NCBI GenBank assembly: GCA_028023455.1
Contig: JAQFVV010006646.1
Coordinates: 27,501-91,500 of the forward strand
Source of the DNA: Epiperipatus broadwayi
Taxonomy: Eukaryota > Onychophora > Udeonychophora > Euonychophora > Peripatidae
Reading direction: 5' to 3'
Length of the DNA: 64,000 nt
The position numbers and the translations under genes were made by a program. Numbering within the stretch: position 1 is the stretch's first letter; the number at the start of each line of letters is the position of its first letter. This document shows, in pieces, positions 20,571-36,070 of the stretch. The notes below the pieces were generated by a model. That model searched no databases. It saw only the letters and a program-made list of their open reading frames with translations, and was not told where the DNA came from.

Positions 20571-20943
20571 AGAATATTAGGTGTGAGTTAATATATGATA
20601 ATAGTAAGGAAGGTAGTTTATTGTTTAAGGCTCAAACGGGGTCTTTAGCTACAAAAGAATATACCTGCAAATGGAAAAATATGGGTGATTTATTTTGTAA
20701 ATTATGTAAGGAAGGAATTAAAAATATTAGGCATTTGTTTATTGAATGTAAATGTTTGAAAACAAAAAGGGTACATATAATGAAGTTGTGGAAAAATAAA
20801 TATGAAAAGAGTGATTATACAGAAAGTGAATTATTGGTTTTTATGCTGGGTTTGGGAAAAGATAAGGGGGATTTAGATATAAAGGTTATAGAGTTGACAA
20901 AAATTATGTTGTGGAAATGGGATAGAGCAGATTATGGGTAAAT
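18575..20943 (+). pseudogene. Reverse transcriptase ORF of the (CATCA)n-tailed LINE
   Basis: Pre-RT helix (RYGSKKFWNYIKRRNVG, near 18685-18735), fingers KSGKARGLDGW (about 18958-18990) and KLNNYRPIAVTSVLYKVFS, motif A FINIKKAYDSVN (about 19360-19400), motif B RQGCPMSPILFVLYL (about 19537-19580), and the catalytic FADDIFL (about 19674-19695) are all present. A C-terminal zinc-like CKLCKEGIKNIRHLFIEC lies at about 20698-20752. Damage: a 26-bp tandem duplication near 18745-18796 that shifts the frame, a TGA after NRNRL near 19410 (Trp likely in the ancestor), a frameshift near 19768, and (TA)n inside the frame at 20503-20567. Clade unresolved within the I/Jockey/R1 side of LINEs. Confidence 0.8.
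20503..20567. repeat. (TA)n microsatellite inside LINE coding sequence
   Basis: About 65 bp of TA lies within the RT C-terminal frame, translating as Tyr-Ile repeats. Recognisable LINE protein is readable on both sides in the same frame. Confidence 0.95.
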
Positions 20944-21037
20944 TTAGAGTGGGGGATGTAAAAGAAAGTGGCTAACAGGTGTATCTGGGCATAATTGCTG
21001 AGCTATTCTTGACTTCGTTTAAGGAAAAGCCATAATA

Positions 21038-21060
21038 CATCACATCACATCACATCACAT
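21038..21060. repeat. (CATCA)n LINE tail
   Basis: Four to five CATCA/CACAT units end the third-family LINE at the junction with the target duplication. Simple-repeat tails of this kind are used instead of poly(A) by several LINE clades. Confidence 0.85.
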
Positions 21061-22825
21061 GAAAAATCCTAAAGATGGAAAATTGCTTCTTAGTCAATCT
21101 GTGGATTCTAAATACAATAAAATCAAAGAAAGTGCTTTTCCACACCAAGAGCAAAATGAAAATATAGATATAAGTTATAATAGTAAAAATAAAAGCAAAA
21201 CCTATGTCAATGTCCTTAAAAAGGAAAGTGATAAGCTAAGGGAAAATCGAAACACAATAAATAACAACCAAAACTCAATACTGAATTTTCTTGATATAGA
21301 AATTGATAATACATCACAACAAATAAAAGCTCACAATGAAGAAAATACAATACAACTTACTGAAGAAGAATATCAAAGAATAAATAATCAATTTAATAAC
21401 TCAAGCCCTGATCTCTTACTAAATTCTTTTACAAACTATATCAATTACAAAACCCTGATTTTGTCCATAACAAATCATAATGGAGGATTATTTAAATTCC
21501 CTATTGAGAAATTTTACAACATGATCTTTGAAAATGATATGTGGATGGGAATTAATAAGATCTTTTCCCATCCAAATGATAGATATATAATTACTGAATT
21601 TACTTCATGGTCTACTAGAAATTGTTTCAAAAATAATATTAGACTCTTGGATGAGAAGATCATCTGCACAATTGATATAAACAGAGAAATCACACTCAAT
21701 GGAACCATCAAGAACTGTTTGATGAATTTTGATCAAGCAGAACTGGATAACATGCTTGGGAAATATGGGAAAACAACTGGACTCACATACAGATATGACC
21801 ATCAAATGAATGGCCACATTCTGACCAATACTGGTACTTTCACTATCACATTAAAAAGGGGGTGCACCCCAATGATATACCCACAGTGGTCTACTCCAGA
21901 GGTTCACCAATGGTTCTAACATTACATGGAGTTCTTGGAATAAAATCACCTTATTAAAGACTGCAAAGCCAATGGTCTCAACACTGGACTCTAAAATAGT
22001 TGATGAGGACAATCCAGACAACTTGACACAATTAGACTCAAATCATGAAGAACTCAATCAATCTGATCCAATACTGACAATGTTAGAAGAAATCCTTATT
22101 CACACTCCCATATATAAAGTGTTGGATCACACCCCTTAAATATGTCAATCAACTCTAATACAACTGAGCCACAACACTTCACTAGTAGGGTAGGACAAAA
22201 CCAACCTCATAATTGGATTGAGAATGAGACAAACAGACCTGAGATGATCATTGAGGATAGTGTAGCAGACTCTGATGTGAGTCATTGGTGACCAAAAAGA
22301 ATGTATGCATGAAGACCCTAGCCTTATAACAACTCAACAAAATAAAAAGATATTACCAAAGAAGAACAAGAAAAAAAGAAAATCAAGACAACAAACCAGA
22401 TCCAGTTCTGATGAAGATACTACAACAAATTCAAATGATAATTCTCAGAAACTAAATAAACAATATCATGATGATATTGAGATAAATCAGTGGAATGATA
22501 AGAATAACAAGAGAAGTAAAGGCAATATTCAATCCTCTATCAAGATCTCATCCAGTACCTCTAAGACAGTGGAACAGAGCATGAATCTGGATGACACTAA
22601 CAGTCAAGAAGAACTATTACTAACTTCTTCCATAGGTCTTAGTGACACTGAAATCTCCCAGTCAGACTGGGCTGCTTCTGAGATGAAGAATCAGTCTGTG
22701 CAATATGAAGATACACAAGACTAAGTGCAGTAATGAAGTAGTCTGGGCAGAAATAGATGAATAATGGAATGGCAAATACCAGCCAAAAATAATGTCAGGG
22801 TCAATCAGGGACAAATCATCTCATA

Positions 22826-25800
22826 CAAATTATATGAAGTTAAAGTTCTATGGAGTTAATGTTAGGGGCTTGAACTCAGTTGACAGGGAACTTGCTATGG
22901 ATAGACAGATGCCAGCCAAATGTCATATGCATGGAAGAGACCAAATTACATCTAAATTCATGTTATAAAATTGATCAAATTCTCCAAAATCTGGGCTTCT
23001 TCAAATACTCAATTTCAATGGCATCAGCAGGAAGTGTAGCTATTTTAATCAATTACAAGAAAGATCCTCCTACTAGCTTCAAAATTCTGCATCTAGATTT
23101 AAATTGCCTAATTGCTAACCTAAAATATAACCACTTTCAAATCAACCTAATCTACCTCTATATTAAAAATAATCACAATCTAATCATGAAAGTAATCACC
23201 ACCATCAACTCAGTCATGGCCTCAAATTTATTCCCAGTCATCCTAATGGGTGATTTCAATGTGACATATAGCTCTTTCAGTAAAAATATATTCACCTCTT
23301 TAATCATATACTGAAGAGTGGAGAAGGATTCTTTCCTATAGATGCCTTCTCCTTCTATACTAAAAATACCAGATCCTTGAATGATCTTGTCTACTATTGC
23401 CTGAGTATTCACTTCAAAATCAATGCAAAACATCGACCAGTGATTTTTTCTGACCACTTGGCCCTAGAGTTATCTCTTGAAACAAACACAAAACATCGAC
23501 CAGTGATTTTTTCTGACCACTTGGCTCTAGAGTTATCTCTTAAAACAAACATTGGACATCCGATAGTTGAAGAGAATAACAACACTATTCAAATGTTGCT
23601 AAAACAGATCACACCTGAATGGCTCTTTTCTGAGGCCTACATCTACTTTAAAAAAATTGGTATCCTAAGGCTACAGGTGGAGGAAGCATGGTTCTTCTTC
23701 ATCGGCATCCTCCAATCCATAACCATTGAGATATCCCTTAACAAGAAAAGTCCTAACTGCTTATTAGCTGATCTTGATGCTATTGACCAAAGACTAAAAG
23801 AACTTCCACTCGATAATCAATTTGTACCCCTTGCCTTTGCCCTGAAATGCCAATACCAGGATAAGCAGAGATCTCTGGCTGAATATATGTCAATCAAGTG
23901 AGCCAAGAGATTCCTTCCAGATCAACAATGCTGGTCCAAGTGTTACTTCTGGTGTGCACTGGAAACAGGTAGCAGGAAACTCGTTCCACTGTCATTGACG
24001 ATAGATAACCACATTCTTGTAGGCCCGGAAATGATCTGTGCAATTACAGAACACTTTAGGGCAACACTTCAATTTGATCAGACTGGGAATGTCAATGAAC
24101 TATTCGGCTTTGATGAGAACCTGACTCATGATATCACTGAGGAAAAAGATCCACATCAAGCTAAAAAGCTTCCCAGAAAGGGCATACCCAGGAATACATG
24201 GCATATCAAAGTTCATCCTCCTACATCTAGAGAAATATTCAGTGTCAATAATCAAAGCCATGATAAACCACTTAGCAGAGGGAAGTCAAGAGATTAACAA
24301 CTTGTATCCGATATCTCTTATACCTTTCCTAAAGAAAAAATATGGAAAACATGACTTGAATAATCTGAGGCCTATCTCAATGATTCCCCTTTTAAGTAAA
24401 ATCATAGAACAATTAAGGATCAAATTCAAGCGAAATTTTATAGAATACATTTCTACCAATCAATATGCAAAAAAGGCCAAATGAAACTCCTTATCGATGT
24501 TATTATTGCCCGGAAGATGTCAAAACCGATCACTGTCGAACTTGACATGTCGGCAGCATTTGACTGAGTCAGGCCAGACATTCTGATTGATGTTCTCCAG
24601 GAAAATCGGGTAACGTGTGTTTATCTGAGGATGATTGCAAATCTATTAGCCAATAAAATCATCCACATCACAATGAATGGAAAAATTGCACCTGGGTTTG
24701 AACCCTCCATCTCTATTCCTCAAGGATCTCCACTTAGTGTGCTATATTTTATAGCCTATATCAACCCACTATTGATGGATATTGAGAGATCACTGCCTGG
24801 AGTGTATGTACCTGCCATGGGAAGGGAGATTAAACATCTCAGTTATATGGACAATATAGTCATCTGCCTGCCTTCCAAGAAATATATCATTAAACTACAC
24901 CAAATACTAGTGTGGTAATCGGACAAATATAAACTCAAATTTAATATAAAAAAATCAGCCTCCTGGAGCTTTCTAACTGGCAGGAAAAGTGCTTCAAATT
25001 TTACAGCTGACTGACAGAAATTCCTAGGCTTTAATTTTTCAAAATCCAATAGTGCTATGAGGAGAGAAATCGAAGAATCCCTATTAATAAAAATGTGCCA
25101 TACAACTACCTCCTTTTCTAAGATATATGTTTCACTTCATGGTAAGGTAAGACTTTTAAACTCATTGATATTCCCAAAAATTAACTATTTCCTATCTGGT
25201 ATCTGCCCCTCCAAAAAATTTATCACAAAATAAACTTGTTATGCATAAAACTATTCTGGAACCGAAAGGTTGTTGCCATCAGCCTCTGAAAACTTCAAAT
25301 GCCTAGAAGGTTCAATGGCCTTTCATTACATTGTATCAAAACCATGATATTCCAGAGAGACTATAACATACTATTCTGGCTTCAAAACAAATATTCAAGT
25401 ATACCATATCAAGAAACTGTCACACCAACTGATAGACCACCGCCCACTAATAAAAGTTGGTGGAATTTGTTATTTGATAATATTCGGAAAGTTATTGATC
25501 TGAATGAAAATCCAATTATATCAAAAATTAAATACTGCATATAAAATAATACATGGGGAAAATAACATAAACAAAGGGTCTCTCGGAATCACCAATCAGC
25601 AACTGATTTCAAGATCAAAATTTTGGTTCATTGAGGCAAAATTTCAAGATTTCTTAATTAAAATCAACCTGGACTCCCTCCCTACAAACTCATTTTTGGA
25701 ATACAGGAGAAATTTCAAGAAGATCATTCCTGTGTGCCAGGTATGTGAGAGAGAGGAGGAATCAATTGATCATATTTTTCTTAAATGTCCCATTATGTCC

Positions 25801-26097
25801 AATTATAGATCAATTTCTCATAAATGGTACAGCAATACAAGTGCAAACTACAAATCAATTAAAGATTATATAGGTCAGGGTCTACTTACAGACATAAGAC
25901 TGGCAATTTTCATGAATTATACCCTGCGGTGTGTCAGATGTAAAGTTATAATTGAAGGAATGAGAGACCCACAAGGGATTAAATTTAAAAATGTCATGGA
26001 GAAAATCATGAAAAAGGACCAACTAATTGCTCCAAGCTATATCACAAGAGCAACATGGGAGAAGGTTGGATCTACTTTACTTCAAATAGATATGTAA
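22826..26097 (+). pseudogene. ORF2 (endonuclease and RT) of the family-2 LINE
   Basis: The endonuclease begins at 22836 (KLKFYGVNVRGLNS), with EETKLHLNS near 22935 and the catalytic LMGDFNVTYS near 23245. The SDHLALELSL box near 23447-23480 is duplicated in frame: a 63-bp unit starting near 23427 repeats at 23490, so 21 residues occur twice. RT motif A is LDMSAAFD (about 24541), motif B SIPQGSPLSVLYF (about 24712), and the catalytic box reads YMDN at 24844-24855 instead of YMDD. The C-terminal Cys/His segment VCQVCEREEESIDHIFLKC lies at 25733-25789, and the last frame (25504-26097) stops just before the 3' UTR. Frameshifts occur near 22900, 23310, 24300, 24480 and 24920. Confidence 0.82.
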
Positions 26098-26158
26098 TTG
26101 ATATCATTTTTGTATTTGTAATATTCAATATAGCTATAGAATAAATTTTTTCTTAAAA

Positions 26159-27128
26159 AAAGGCTTACCTTTTTATTTATTCTAAAGTCCAATTATTTAA
26201 CATGCTAATTATTACTAAAATCACATATTTTTGTCTCATAATAAAATTTTCAAAACATTTTACCTCAAAAATAACCTCACTTTGAACCAAGCTACTATGG
26301 GACAGGAAAGCTGTTGTTGTATCAGCTAAATACTCAGCAGAAGACCCACAAACAATGGACTAGGTCTTCACATACATTCCACATATACAAAACAGTTAAT
26401 CTTCTAGCATCAACTATAAGGCAATTCCCTACACTATCATGCTTGCTCATGATTATCCCATCATATACTCCACCACCATCCCCAGAGTATTTATCATGAC
26501 TTATACAATCTGTCACAACCACATCCAGTGAAATATACATTCAATCTACAAACAAATACACATACATGTAAAGCCATAACTTATTATATCCAGATTGTTT
26601 ACAAGAAACACTAACAACAATGGTAAAAATTAACAACTGTCAATTACTTAGCAGGTTCATGAAATGCTCATCGGAGCCTAAATATTTTGATTTCATCTTG
26701 AAAATAAATCTACATGCAGTACTAATATCTTATTTCCTTCAGGACAGATGTCTATACATCAGTATTAATCCATTCTGCAATCTTTGTTTTACAGTGGAGA
26801 AAACACAACCACACTCTTTTTATATTTTCCCAGAGCTATCAAACACATGTAATGTCTTAAATTGATACCTATCAACCCAAAAACATCTCAATAATAAATA
26901 CCATGCAATCATATAAGAAAGATTCTGCAACCACATTATGGGCAGTTACATTTGTATTATATGCATACTGGTGCACTCGTTGCACTTTCATATTCGGAAA
27001 TAACACAAGAAGACATCCAGCTATCTTTACAAACAAACTGAAACAATTAAGGACATGAGATTTTAAAATTTCTCCTCCAGATATTGTAACTGCAAAATGG
27101 TCACTCATAAAACAACCCTCCAATCTAT
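26159..27128 (+). pseudogene. ORF2 C-terminal part of family-1 LINE, after the nested insert
   Basis: Resumes at KAYLFIYSKVQLFNML, continuing the frame broken at 17897. Contains LLWDRKAVVV (about 26290), a degraded Cys/His cluster (FCNLCFTVEKTQPH, about 26775-26815) and the family signature YWCTRCTFIFGNNTRRHPAIF (about 26965-27030; quoted in part), ending SLIKQPSNL and a stop near 27129. Several stops interrupt it. Confidence 0.8.
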
Positions 27129-27384
27129 AATCAGAAAGCACTAGCTCATTTAACCTAACATACATTCACAGATCCATAACAATAACTATTTATCTTGCCA
27201 GTTCATCAAGTCCTCTTCCAAGAAAAAACTTACAAGAAACTATGAAAATACAAGAGAATTCACAAATTTAGAACAATACCAATATACAAACTTAATCTAT
27301 GATAGCAATTGAAACACGACACAATCAAACTTGTAAAACTCTTGTAACTTTTTTTAATTATCAATAAAGATGTATCTTTGAAAC

Positions 27385-27386
<2 letters not shown>

Positions 27387-27469
<83 letters not shown>

Positions 27470-27470
27470 C

Positions 27471-27516
<46 letters not shown>

Positions 27517-27545
27517 GTAGTAGTAGTAGTAGTAGTAGTAGTAGC

Positions 27546-27602
<57 letters not shown>

Positions 27603-27614
27603 TATTATTATTTT
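27387..27614. repeat. Compound (AAT)n/(AGT)n microsatellite with repeated block structure
   Basis: Order: AAT block, AGT block closed by AGC, AAT block, second AGT block closed by AGC, third AAT block, then ATT units. The same AGT...AGC module occurs twice, so a block has been duplicated within the array. It begins directly at the 3' terminus of the longest Tx1-like copy. Confidence 0.97.
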
Positions 27615-28045
27615 TCTAATCCTGATCACCTATAAATACACACAAGCAATTAACATAGAAAAATATAATTTTTCAATTAAATATTGGCAATAAATATTAT
27701 CAGGTTGTGCTATATAATAGTATCTTTATATTATATTGTATGAGACTATGTAAGAGATGTGAATACCAAAATTATTTTGTCATTGGGTAAACAGGGTTGA
27801 AAGATTTAAAAGTTTTCATAACATTTCTGTGGAAACTTGGAACAAATATAATGTAAAGATAAAATGTTATACCTCTTTCCAAATAATTCATGGTATGCCA
27901 GAACATATCATACCACATTCGGAACCACCATCTCATTGAACATACAATTGGTAAATAGATTTAATATATGAGACATTATGAATATCACAACTATCAAAAA
28001 CAATAAAATGATCATATCATTATCAGACTTTCTTTTTTTTTATGG
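27615..28045. other. AT-rich intergenic sequence, no feature seen
   Basis: No open frame with recognisable protein, no terminal repeats and no long microsatellite are visible. Confidence 0.6.
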
Positions 28046-28615
28046 CTAATTATTGACATTATGACAAAAAACAGAAACAATTACAACTCCTAAACTTTTC
28101 TCAACAAGTGATTTATAATCTAGTAATGGAGAATCTTTAAACATCATGTAGAAAAAAAAGCATGAGTTATAAATACTATAGACAAAAAATATTTTGTAAT
28201 GGTATTTTTTAAACACAAATTTTTTTGTAGGAAATATTGCAGCAATAAATTTTTGAGTTGTTAAAGTTGATACTATAAACGTATTAAATGATGTGGTAAA
28301 ATTGAATACACTGAACCATAACGTCAATTCGAAAGAAGAATAGACTATTGAGTGTTTAACATATTGTAATAGTAAAGATATTATACTTATTGAATCAGTA
28401 AATGTTAAGACAATCATATATTTTTCAAAGATTGTTTTAGTTTTCTGACTAAGAAAAACAAGTATTATTAACCCATTACCAATAATTCCAAAAAGTGCAA
28501 AAACAGTATAACAAAATAATGCCGAATTTAGAATTAGTTGTAATTTTATTAGTCTTTTCATTGAGTCATTTATATCCTCAACTGATAAGGAAAAATTACT
28601 TGCGTTTATTGACAT
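28046..28615 (-). CDS. Rhodopsin-like GPCR, partial or decaying
   Basis: An uninterrupted 189-residue frame with the layout of the first half of a class A G-protein-coupled receptor. The N-terminus has a possible glycosylation site (NAS at residues 4-6). Helix 1 spans about residues 31-57 with the hallmark GN (46-47). Helix 2 is about 66-86 with an Asp (74, in LTFTDS) at the family's conserved position. Helix 3 is about 97-122, and helix 4 about 140-158. Where DRY normally follows helix 3 the frame reads TQKFIAAIFP, and the usual helix-3 Cys is not obvious. Family receptors are about 350 residues, so this holds only helices 1-4: either one exon of a spliced gene or a truncated pseudogene. ATG at 28615 chosen as the first Met. 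No neighbour helps. Function and ligand unknown. Confidence 0.55.
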   Translation of the reverse strand: MSINASNFSLSVEDINDSMKRLIKLQLILNSALFCYTVFALFGIIGNGLIILVFLSQKTKTIFEKYMIVLTFTDSISIISLLLQYVKHSIVYSSFELTLWFSVFNFTTSFNTFIVSTLTTQKFIAAIFPTKKFVFKKYHYKIFFVYSIYNSCFFFYMMFKDSPLLDYKSLVEKSLGVVIVSVFCHNVNN

Positions 28616-29384
28616 TCCGATATTTAATATTCATAGAATGCAGGTGATGTAATTATTTTCAGACAGAATGTCAAGTTTAAAATCAAATGATTGTTGTTTT
28701 TTCTTTCACTATTTTTTCTAAAAATAAAAAAATCAACATTAAACTCATGTTTCCAAATAAATAAATATTAAAAAAAATAATTTTACGATTTGCTCTAAAC
28801 GTAATCTATTAGTAGAAATAATAAAAATCGCAGTGTTATTATTAGTAATAATGACATTGTTGTAACGGTAGCAATATGCAATAAAAACAGTTAAGAGTAT
28901 GATAACAGTTTTTACCATAATTTCAAATCATTTAATATAGCATTCTAGTTTATATAACTGAACAAAAAGTCGTTCTATGTAACTCTTTTATTTATGACAA
29001 AACCCTATTTATGCTATCTTCTATGCTGCTGAAATTATGAGGTTTAACATTATAAATCCAGTTTACATACTCCATCATAATGTTATGATATTGTTATCAA
29101 AATGTTATGGTAGACAGACTTATTTTGCAGTATGTATAAAGGAAAACTATCACAATGCGACATTCAAAATATCACTGTACATAATATTATGGAGATATAA
29201 AGTAATTCACAAGATGTTTAAATAGTGTATTATATCTATGGGTTAAAATTAATTGATTTATTTACAAATTTATATTTTAACACCAATCAAAATTATCTCC
29301 ACCACATTTGAATATGATGTGTTTTTTTTTTTTTTTTGGAACATTGTATATAAAATTAGTATATTGAAAGTAATATTTATAACA
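28616..29384. other. AT-rich intergenic sequence
   Basis: Upstream of the GPCR-like frame. Contains a poly(T) run near 29322-29338 and short uncertain frames only. I see no promoter element that I would defend. Confidence 0.5.
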
Positions 29385-29520
29385 AAAATAATATGAAATA
29401 TATTAATTTATTAAGCACATACAGATGATATAATGATAACATAAAAGGTTGAAATCTTTGACAGATGCATCCTAAAAATGTTTATATAACAACCCATCAG
29501 ATGTAATAATGACTGCACAA
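29385..29520. repeat. Direct repeat, left copy, flanking the Penelope-like element
   Basis: About 130 bp starting TATTAATTTATTAAGCACAT and including ATCAGATGTAATAATGACT. It matches 30945-31075 in the same orientation with scattered mismatches. Penelope-like elements often carry such pseudo-LTRs because of tandem or partly tandem insertion. Confidence 0.75.
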
Positions 29521-29764
29521 AGGAATTCTCAATTACAAACACAAGATGGAGAAAAAGATAGTTCCCACCTTCTTCTCTACATTAATTTATATATAAATAA
29601 GCCACACTCAAGCATTTTGAACTAAGAGCATAAAGCTTTAAACATCTTCACATTTAATTTACTAAATAATATATATATAATACATATTTTGCGGGTTCAT
29701 CCGTGTTAAAAACTTTTAATATTAATATACTGACATTTTGACTTGGTCACACAAGCCGCTACAA

Positions 29765-30940
<1,176 letters not shown>

Positions 30941-30944
30941 AACA

Positions 30945-31075
30945 AATGTAAATATATTAATTTCTTAAGCACAAGAAGATGATATAATAATAATGTAAAA
31001 GGTTGCATCCTTTGAAAGATGTGCATTAAAAATGCTTATATAACAGCCAATCAGATGTAATAATAACTTCACACT
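30945..31075. repeat. Direct repeat, right copy, flanking the Penelope-like element
   Basis: Begins TATTAATTTCTTAAGCACAA and includes ATCAGATGTAATAATAACT; matches 29385-29520 in the same orientation. The stretch just outside it (CTTAGTTCAAAATGTGTGAG, about 31075-31096) resembles the complement of 29608-29634, giving an added short inverted repeat. Confidence 0.75.
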
Positions 31076-31084
31076 CTTAGTTCA

Positions 31085-32515
31085 AAATGTGTGAGTCTGT
31101 GTTGTTCTTGTGCCATTGAATGTTTATGCATGCTTTTACCTTTTTCTGCTTTGGTTTTTATTACAATGCTGCTTGTATTTTAAAAAGAGATCACATTGCT
31201 GCAAAGATGTCAGGTGGTGCATTTAGCCTGATTCTTTTATTTTTATTTTTTGTAATTTGTTTTTATATGTGTTAGGATGTCTTCTTGTATTTTTCCCTAG
31301 AGTAAAAGTGCATCTAGTGCACAAAAATGCATATAAGATGAATGTGGCTGTCCTTATAGTTGGTATTGCATTTCCTTTGAATGTTTGCAATATCTCATTT
31401 AATGTGGCTCCATTTTTCCTATATCCACCAATCATCATCTGTCTTGTTTTTTCATGTCTTAAATAGCAATGTATGAACTGGTTCTGCATTTCCTCATCCC
31501 TATGACACAGCATACACAGATGATCTATATTTAGGTAGAATATTTTGTGTTTTATAAAGTGAATTATTGGTAAAGCTTTTAAATTGACTTTAATGATAAA
31601 ATTATAAAATTTTAGTTCCAGGTACCATTTTCAAAATTTTTAAGTAATTTGTTATTATTTATTCCTAGTACAGATATTTGGTTATTTTCAGGTTGTTTTT
31701 GGATTAAGAAATCGTGTATCTGCCAATATACATTTTTAATAGTGATTTTAAGCATTATTTTGTTTGTAATATTTTCAATGCTTTCAAGCAATGTAATGAT
31801 ATAATTAGCGGTGAGTGACTGGCGATTGTTGGGTGTGATTTTTAAAAATTGATTCTCTATCTGGAAACTTTTTAATTATGGCTATTAGTAGATTTATTGT
31901 TTTTTGTGTTAGAAACACTGATATTGAGTGAAGACCAAGACCATTCCATTTGGTTGGATGGTTAAGGGGTTTTCTGAGATGGTGAGTACTTTCCTGTTCC
32001 ATAATAGCTTGTTACAAAATGAGTTAATTGAGGCGATGAATGGTTTTGTGAAACTAATTATTGGTACTTAGTAATTGATTTTTGCTATTATGAGTTGATT
32101 AAATAAAGGTACTTTTGCGTAAATTGATAAATATGCTCTGTATAGTGATTTTGTAATTCTTTCTACTTCTACTTTGAGTTTGTTTTGAATTTTTGTTCTC
32201 ATTTGATTTATTCCCAGTTAAAATGGGAAATCTAGAAAACTGCTGGGCTTTCCTTGATAAATTTGTTTGTTCATCTTTCCTTAAACATTTTTCAAGCATC
32301 TGATTTATTGAGATTGATTTTACGATTGAATTTTTCTGTGTAATATTTTATGATGTTTTGTAGTGCTTGTAGTTGCTTTTTGGATTTTAATAATATAGTA
32401 ATGTCATCAATATAAGCTATACAAGGAATGTATCTTTTGGTATTTGATATTAGCCCTCCCTGTATTCTTTTTTCAATTTCTTCTAATCCTTAATATATGT
32501 TCACCCTAATATTAC
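31085..32515 (-). mobile_element. Tx1/L1-like LINE (family 1), inverted 3' half
   Basis: The minus strand reads from just before the catalytic box (CIAYIDDITIL, about 32400-32430) through EESPAVF-like thumb remnants and SRKAQQFSRFPILTGN (32215-32260), HLRKPLNHPTKWNGLGLHSI (31940-31990), and the C-terminal domain MLCHRDEEMQNQFIHC to NTRRHPNTYKNKLQ (31223-31513). It is closest to the copy at 5647-10280. It lacks the TTTGAAACAT terminus at its lower end, ending instead near the Penelope direct repeat. Stops and frameshifts throughout. Confidence 0.82.

Positions 32516-35482
<2,967 letters not shown>

Positions 35483-35546
<64 letters not shown>
35483..35546. repeat. (AAT)n microsatellite
   Basis: About 63 bp of AAT at the truncated 5' end of the minus-strand Jockey-like LINE. 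Confidence 0.96.
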
Positions 35547-35549
<3 letters not shown>

Positions 35550-35640
35550 GTCAGATGTCACATGACTTATATATCGCTTGCACTTACAAATAAGTAAAAT
35601 TAAGAGCATGTTAATAGCTCTAAACAAGCTTTTTTATTTA

Positions 35641-35642
35641 TG

Positions 35643-35675
<33 letters not shown>

Positions 35676-35679
35676 GTAA

Positions 35680-35753
<74 letters not shown>

Positions 35754-35771
35754 ATAGTAGTAGTAGTAGTA
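35641..35771. repeat. Compound (AAT)n/(AGT)n microsatellite
   Basis: AAT units pass into a long AGT run with occasional AAT, in the same style as 27387-27614. Confidence 0.96.
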
Positions 35772-36070
35772 CAACAAAGATGATAAAAGGCTACAAGAAG
35801 AAGAATTGGATGAACAAACAAAAAAGTAAGGAGAGAAATGTAGAAAAGGCGGAAGATAAAAAGAAAGAAGAAGTGAAGGTAATGCAAAAAAAAGAGAAAG
35901 AAATGAATTTGGAGAATAAGCAGAGGAAAGAAAGAATTAGAGAAAAAAAAAAGAAAAAGGAAAAGACAATAAAAAATAATAGAAAACAATAAAAAAAGGA
36001 AAAATAAATATATTGAGAAAGAAAAATCAGACTATGATAATACAAAGAAGAAAACAATAACTTACAAGCA
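35772..36070. other. Purine-rich strand-asymmetric tract
   Basis: The plus strand is almost entirely A and G for about 250 bp. It opens a Lys/Glu-rich 70-residue frame (35780-35992; MIKGYKKKNWMNKQKSKERN at the start). Composition alone can produce such a frame. It could be a degenerate GAA/AAG microsatellite or the charged end of a LINE ORF1. I do not call a gene. Confidence 0.5.

Larger units (their letters stand above)
18311..21061 (+). mobile_element. LINE of a third family with (CATCA)n tail, nested in family 2
   Basis: A direct 10-mer AAAAATCCTA at 18301-18310 and 21062-21071 flanks the insert, and the host ORF1 frame is restored across it. The 3' end is a conserved UTR (GTGGCTAACAGG, then GGGCATAATTGCTGAG) followed by (CATCA)n at about 21038-21060. 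No endonuclease is visible at the 5' end, so the copy is probably 5'-truncated at 2.75 kb. Its sequence is strikingly A/G-rich on the coding strand and differs in composition from its host. A much shorter sister copy lies at 62930-63060. Confidence 0.85.
18045..22724 (+). pseudogene. ORF1 of the family-2 LINE, split by a nested LINE
   Basis: The first part (18045-18310, two overlapping frames) is Lys/Ser/Asn-rich (MKGDKKPKSAKSKNRN). The frame KSKRNLRKKNP at 18310 continues after the insert as KDGKLLLSQSVDS at 21071. The 286-residue frame at 21059-21919 holds the folded part, including YINYKTLILSITNHNGG and CTIDINREITLNGTIKN. A hydrophilic, Lys/Ser-rich tail (22305-22724) follows after stops near 21920-22300. 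I see no clean zinc knuckle. By position this is the RNA-binding ORF1 of the element; the evidence is position plus composition, not a named domain. Confidence 0.62.
17898..26158 (+). mobile_element. Tx1/L1-like LINE (family 2), poly(A)-tailed, nested in family 1
   Basis: Inserted into the family-1 ORF2 with a 14-bp target duplication (AAAGGCTTACCTTT at 17884-17897 and 26159-26172). It starts CGGATCACCAGGTGGCG, carries ORF1 and ORF2, and ends in an A-rich tail at 26152-26158 after AATAAATTTTTTC. Subtracting its own nested insert (18311-21061) leaves about 5.5 kb, a full-length size for a two-ORF LINE. Unlike family 1 it is not beside (AAT)n and uses a poly(A)-like end, so its target choice differs. 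Several frameshifts and an altered catalytic box mean it is inactive. Confidence 0.88.
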
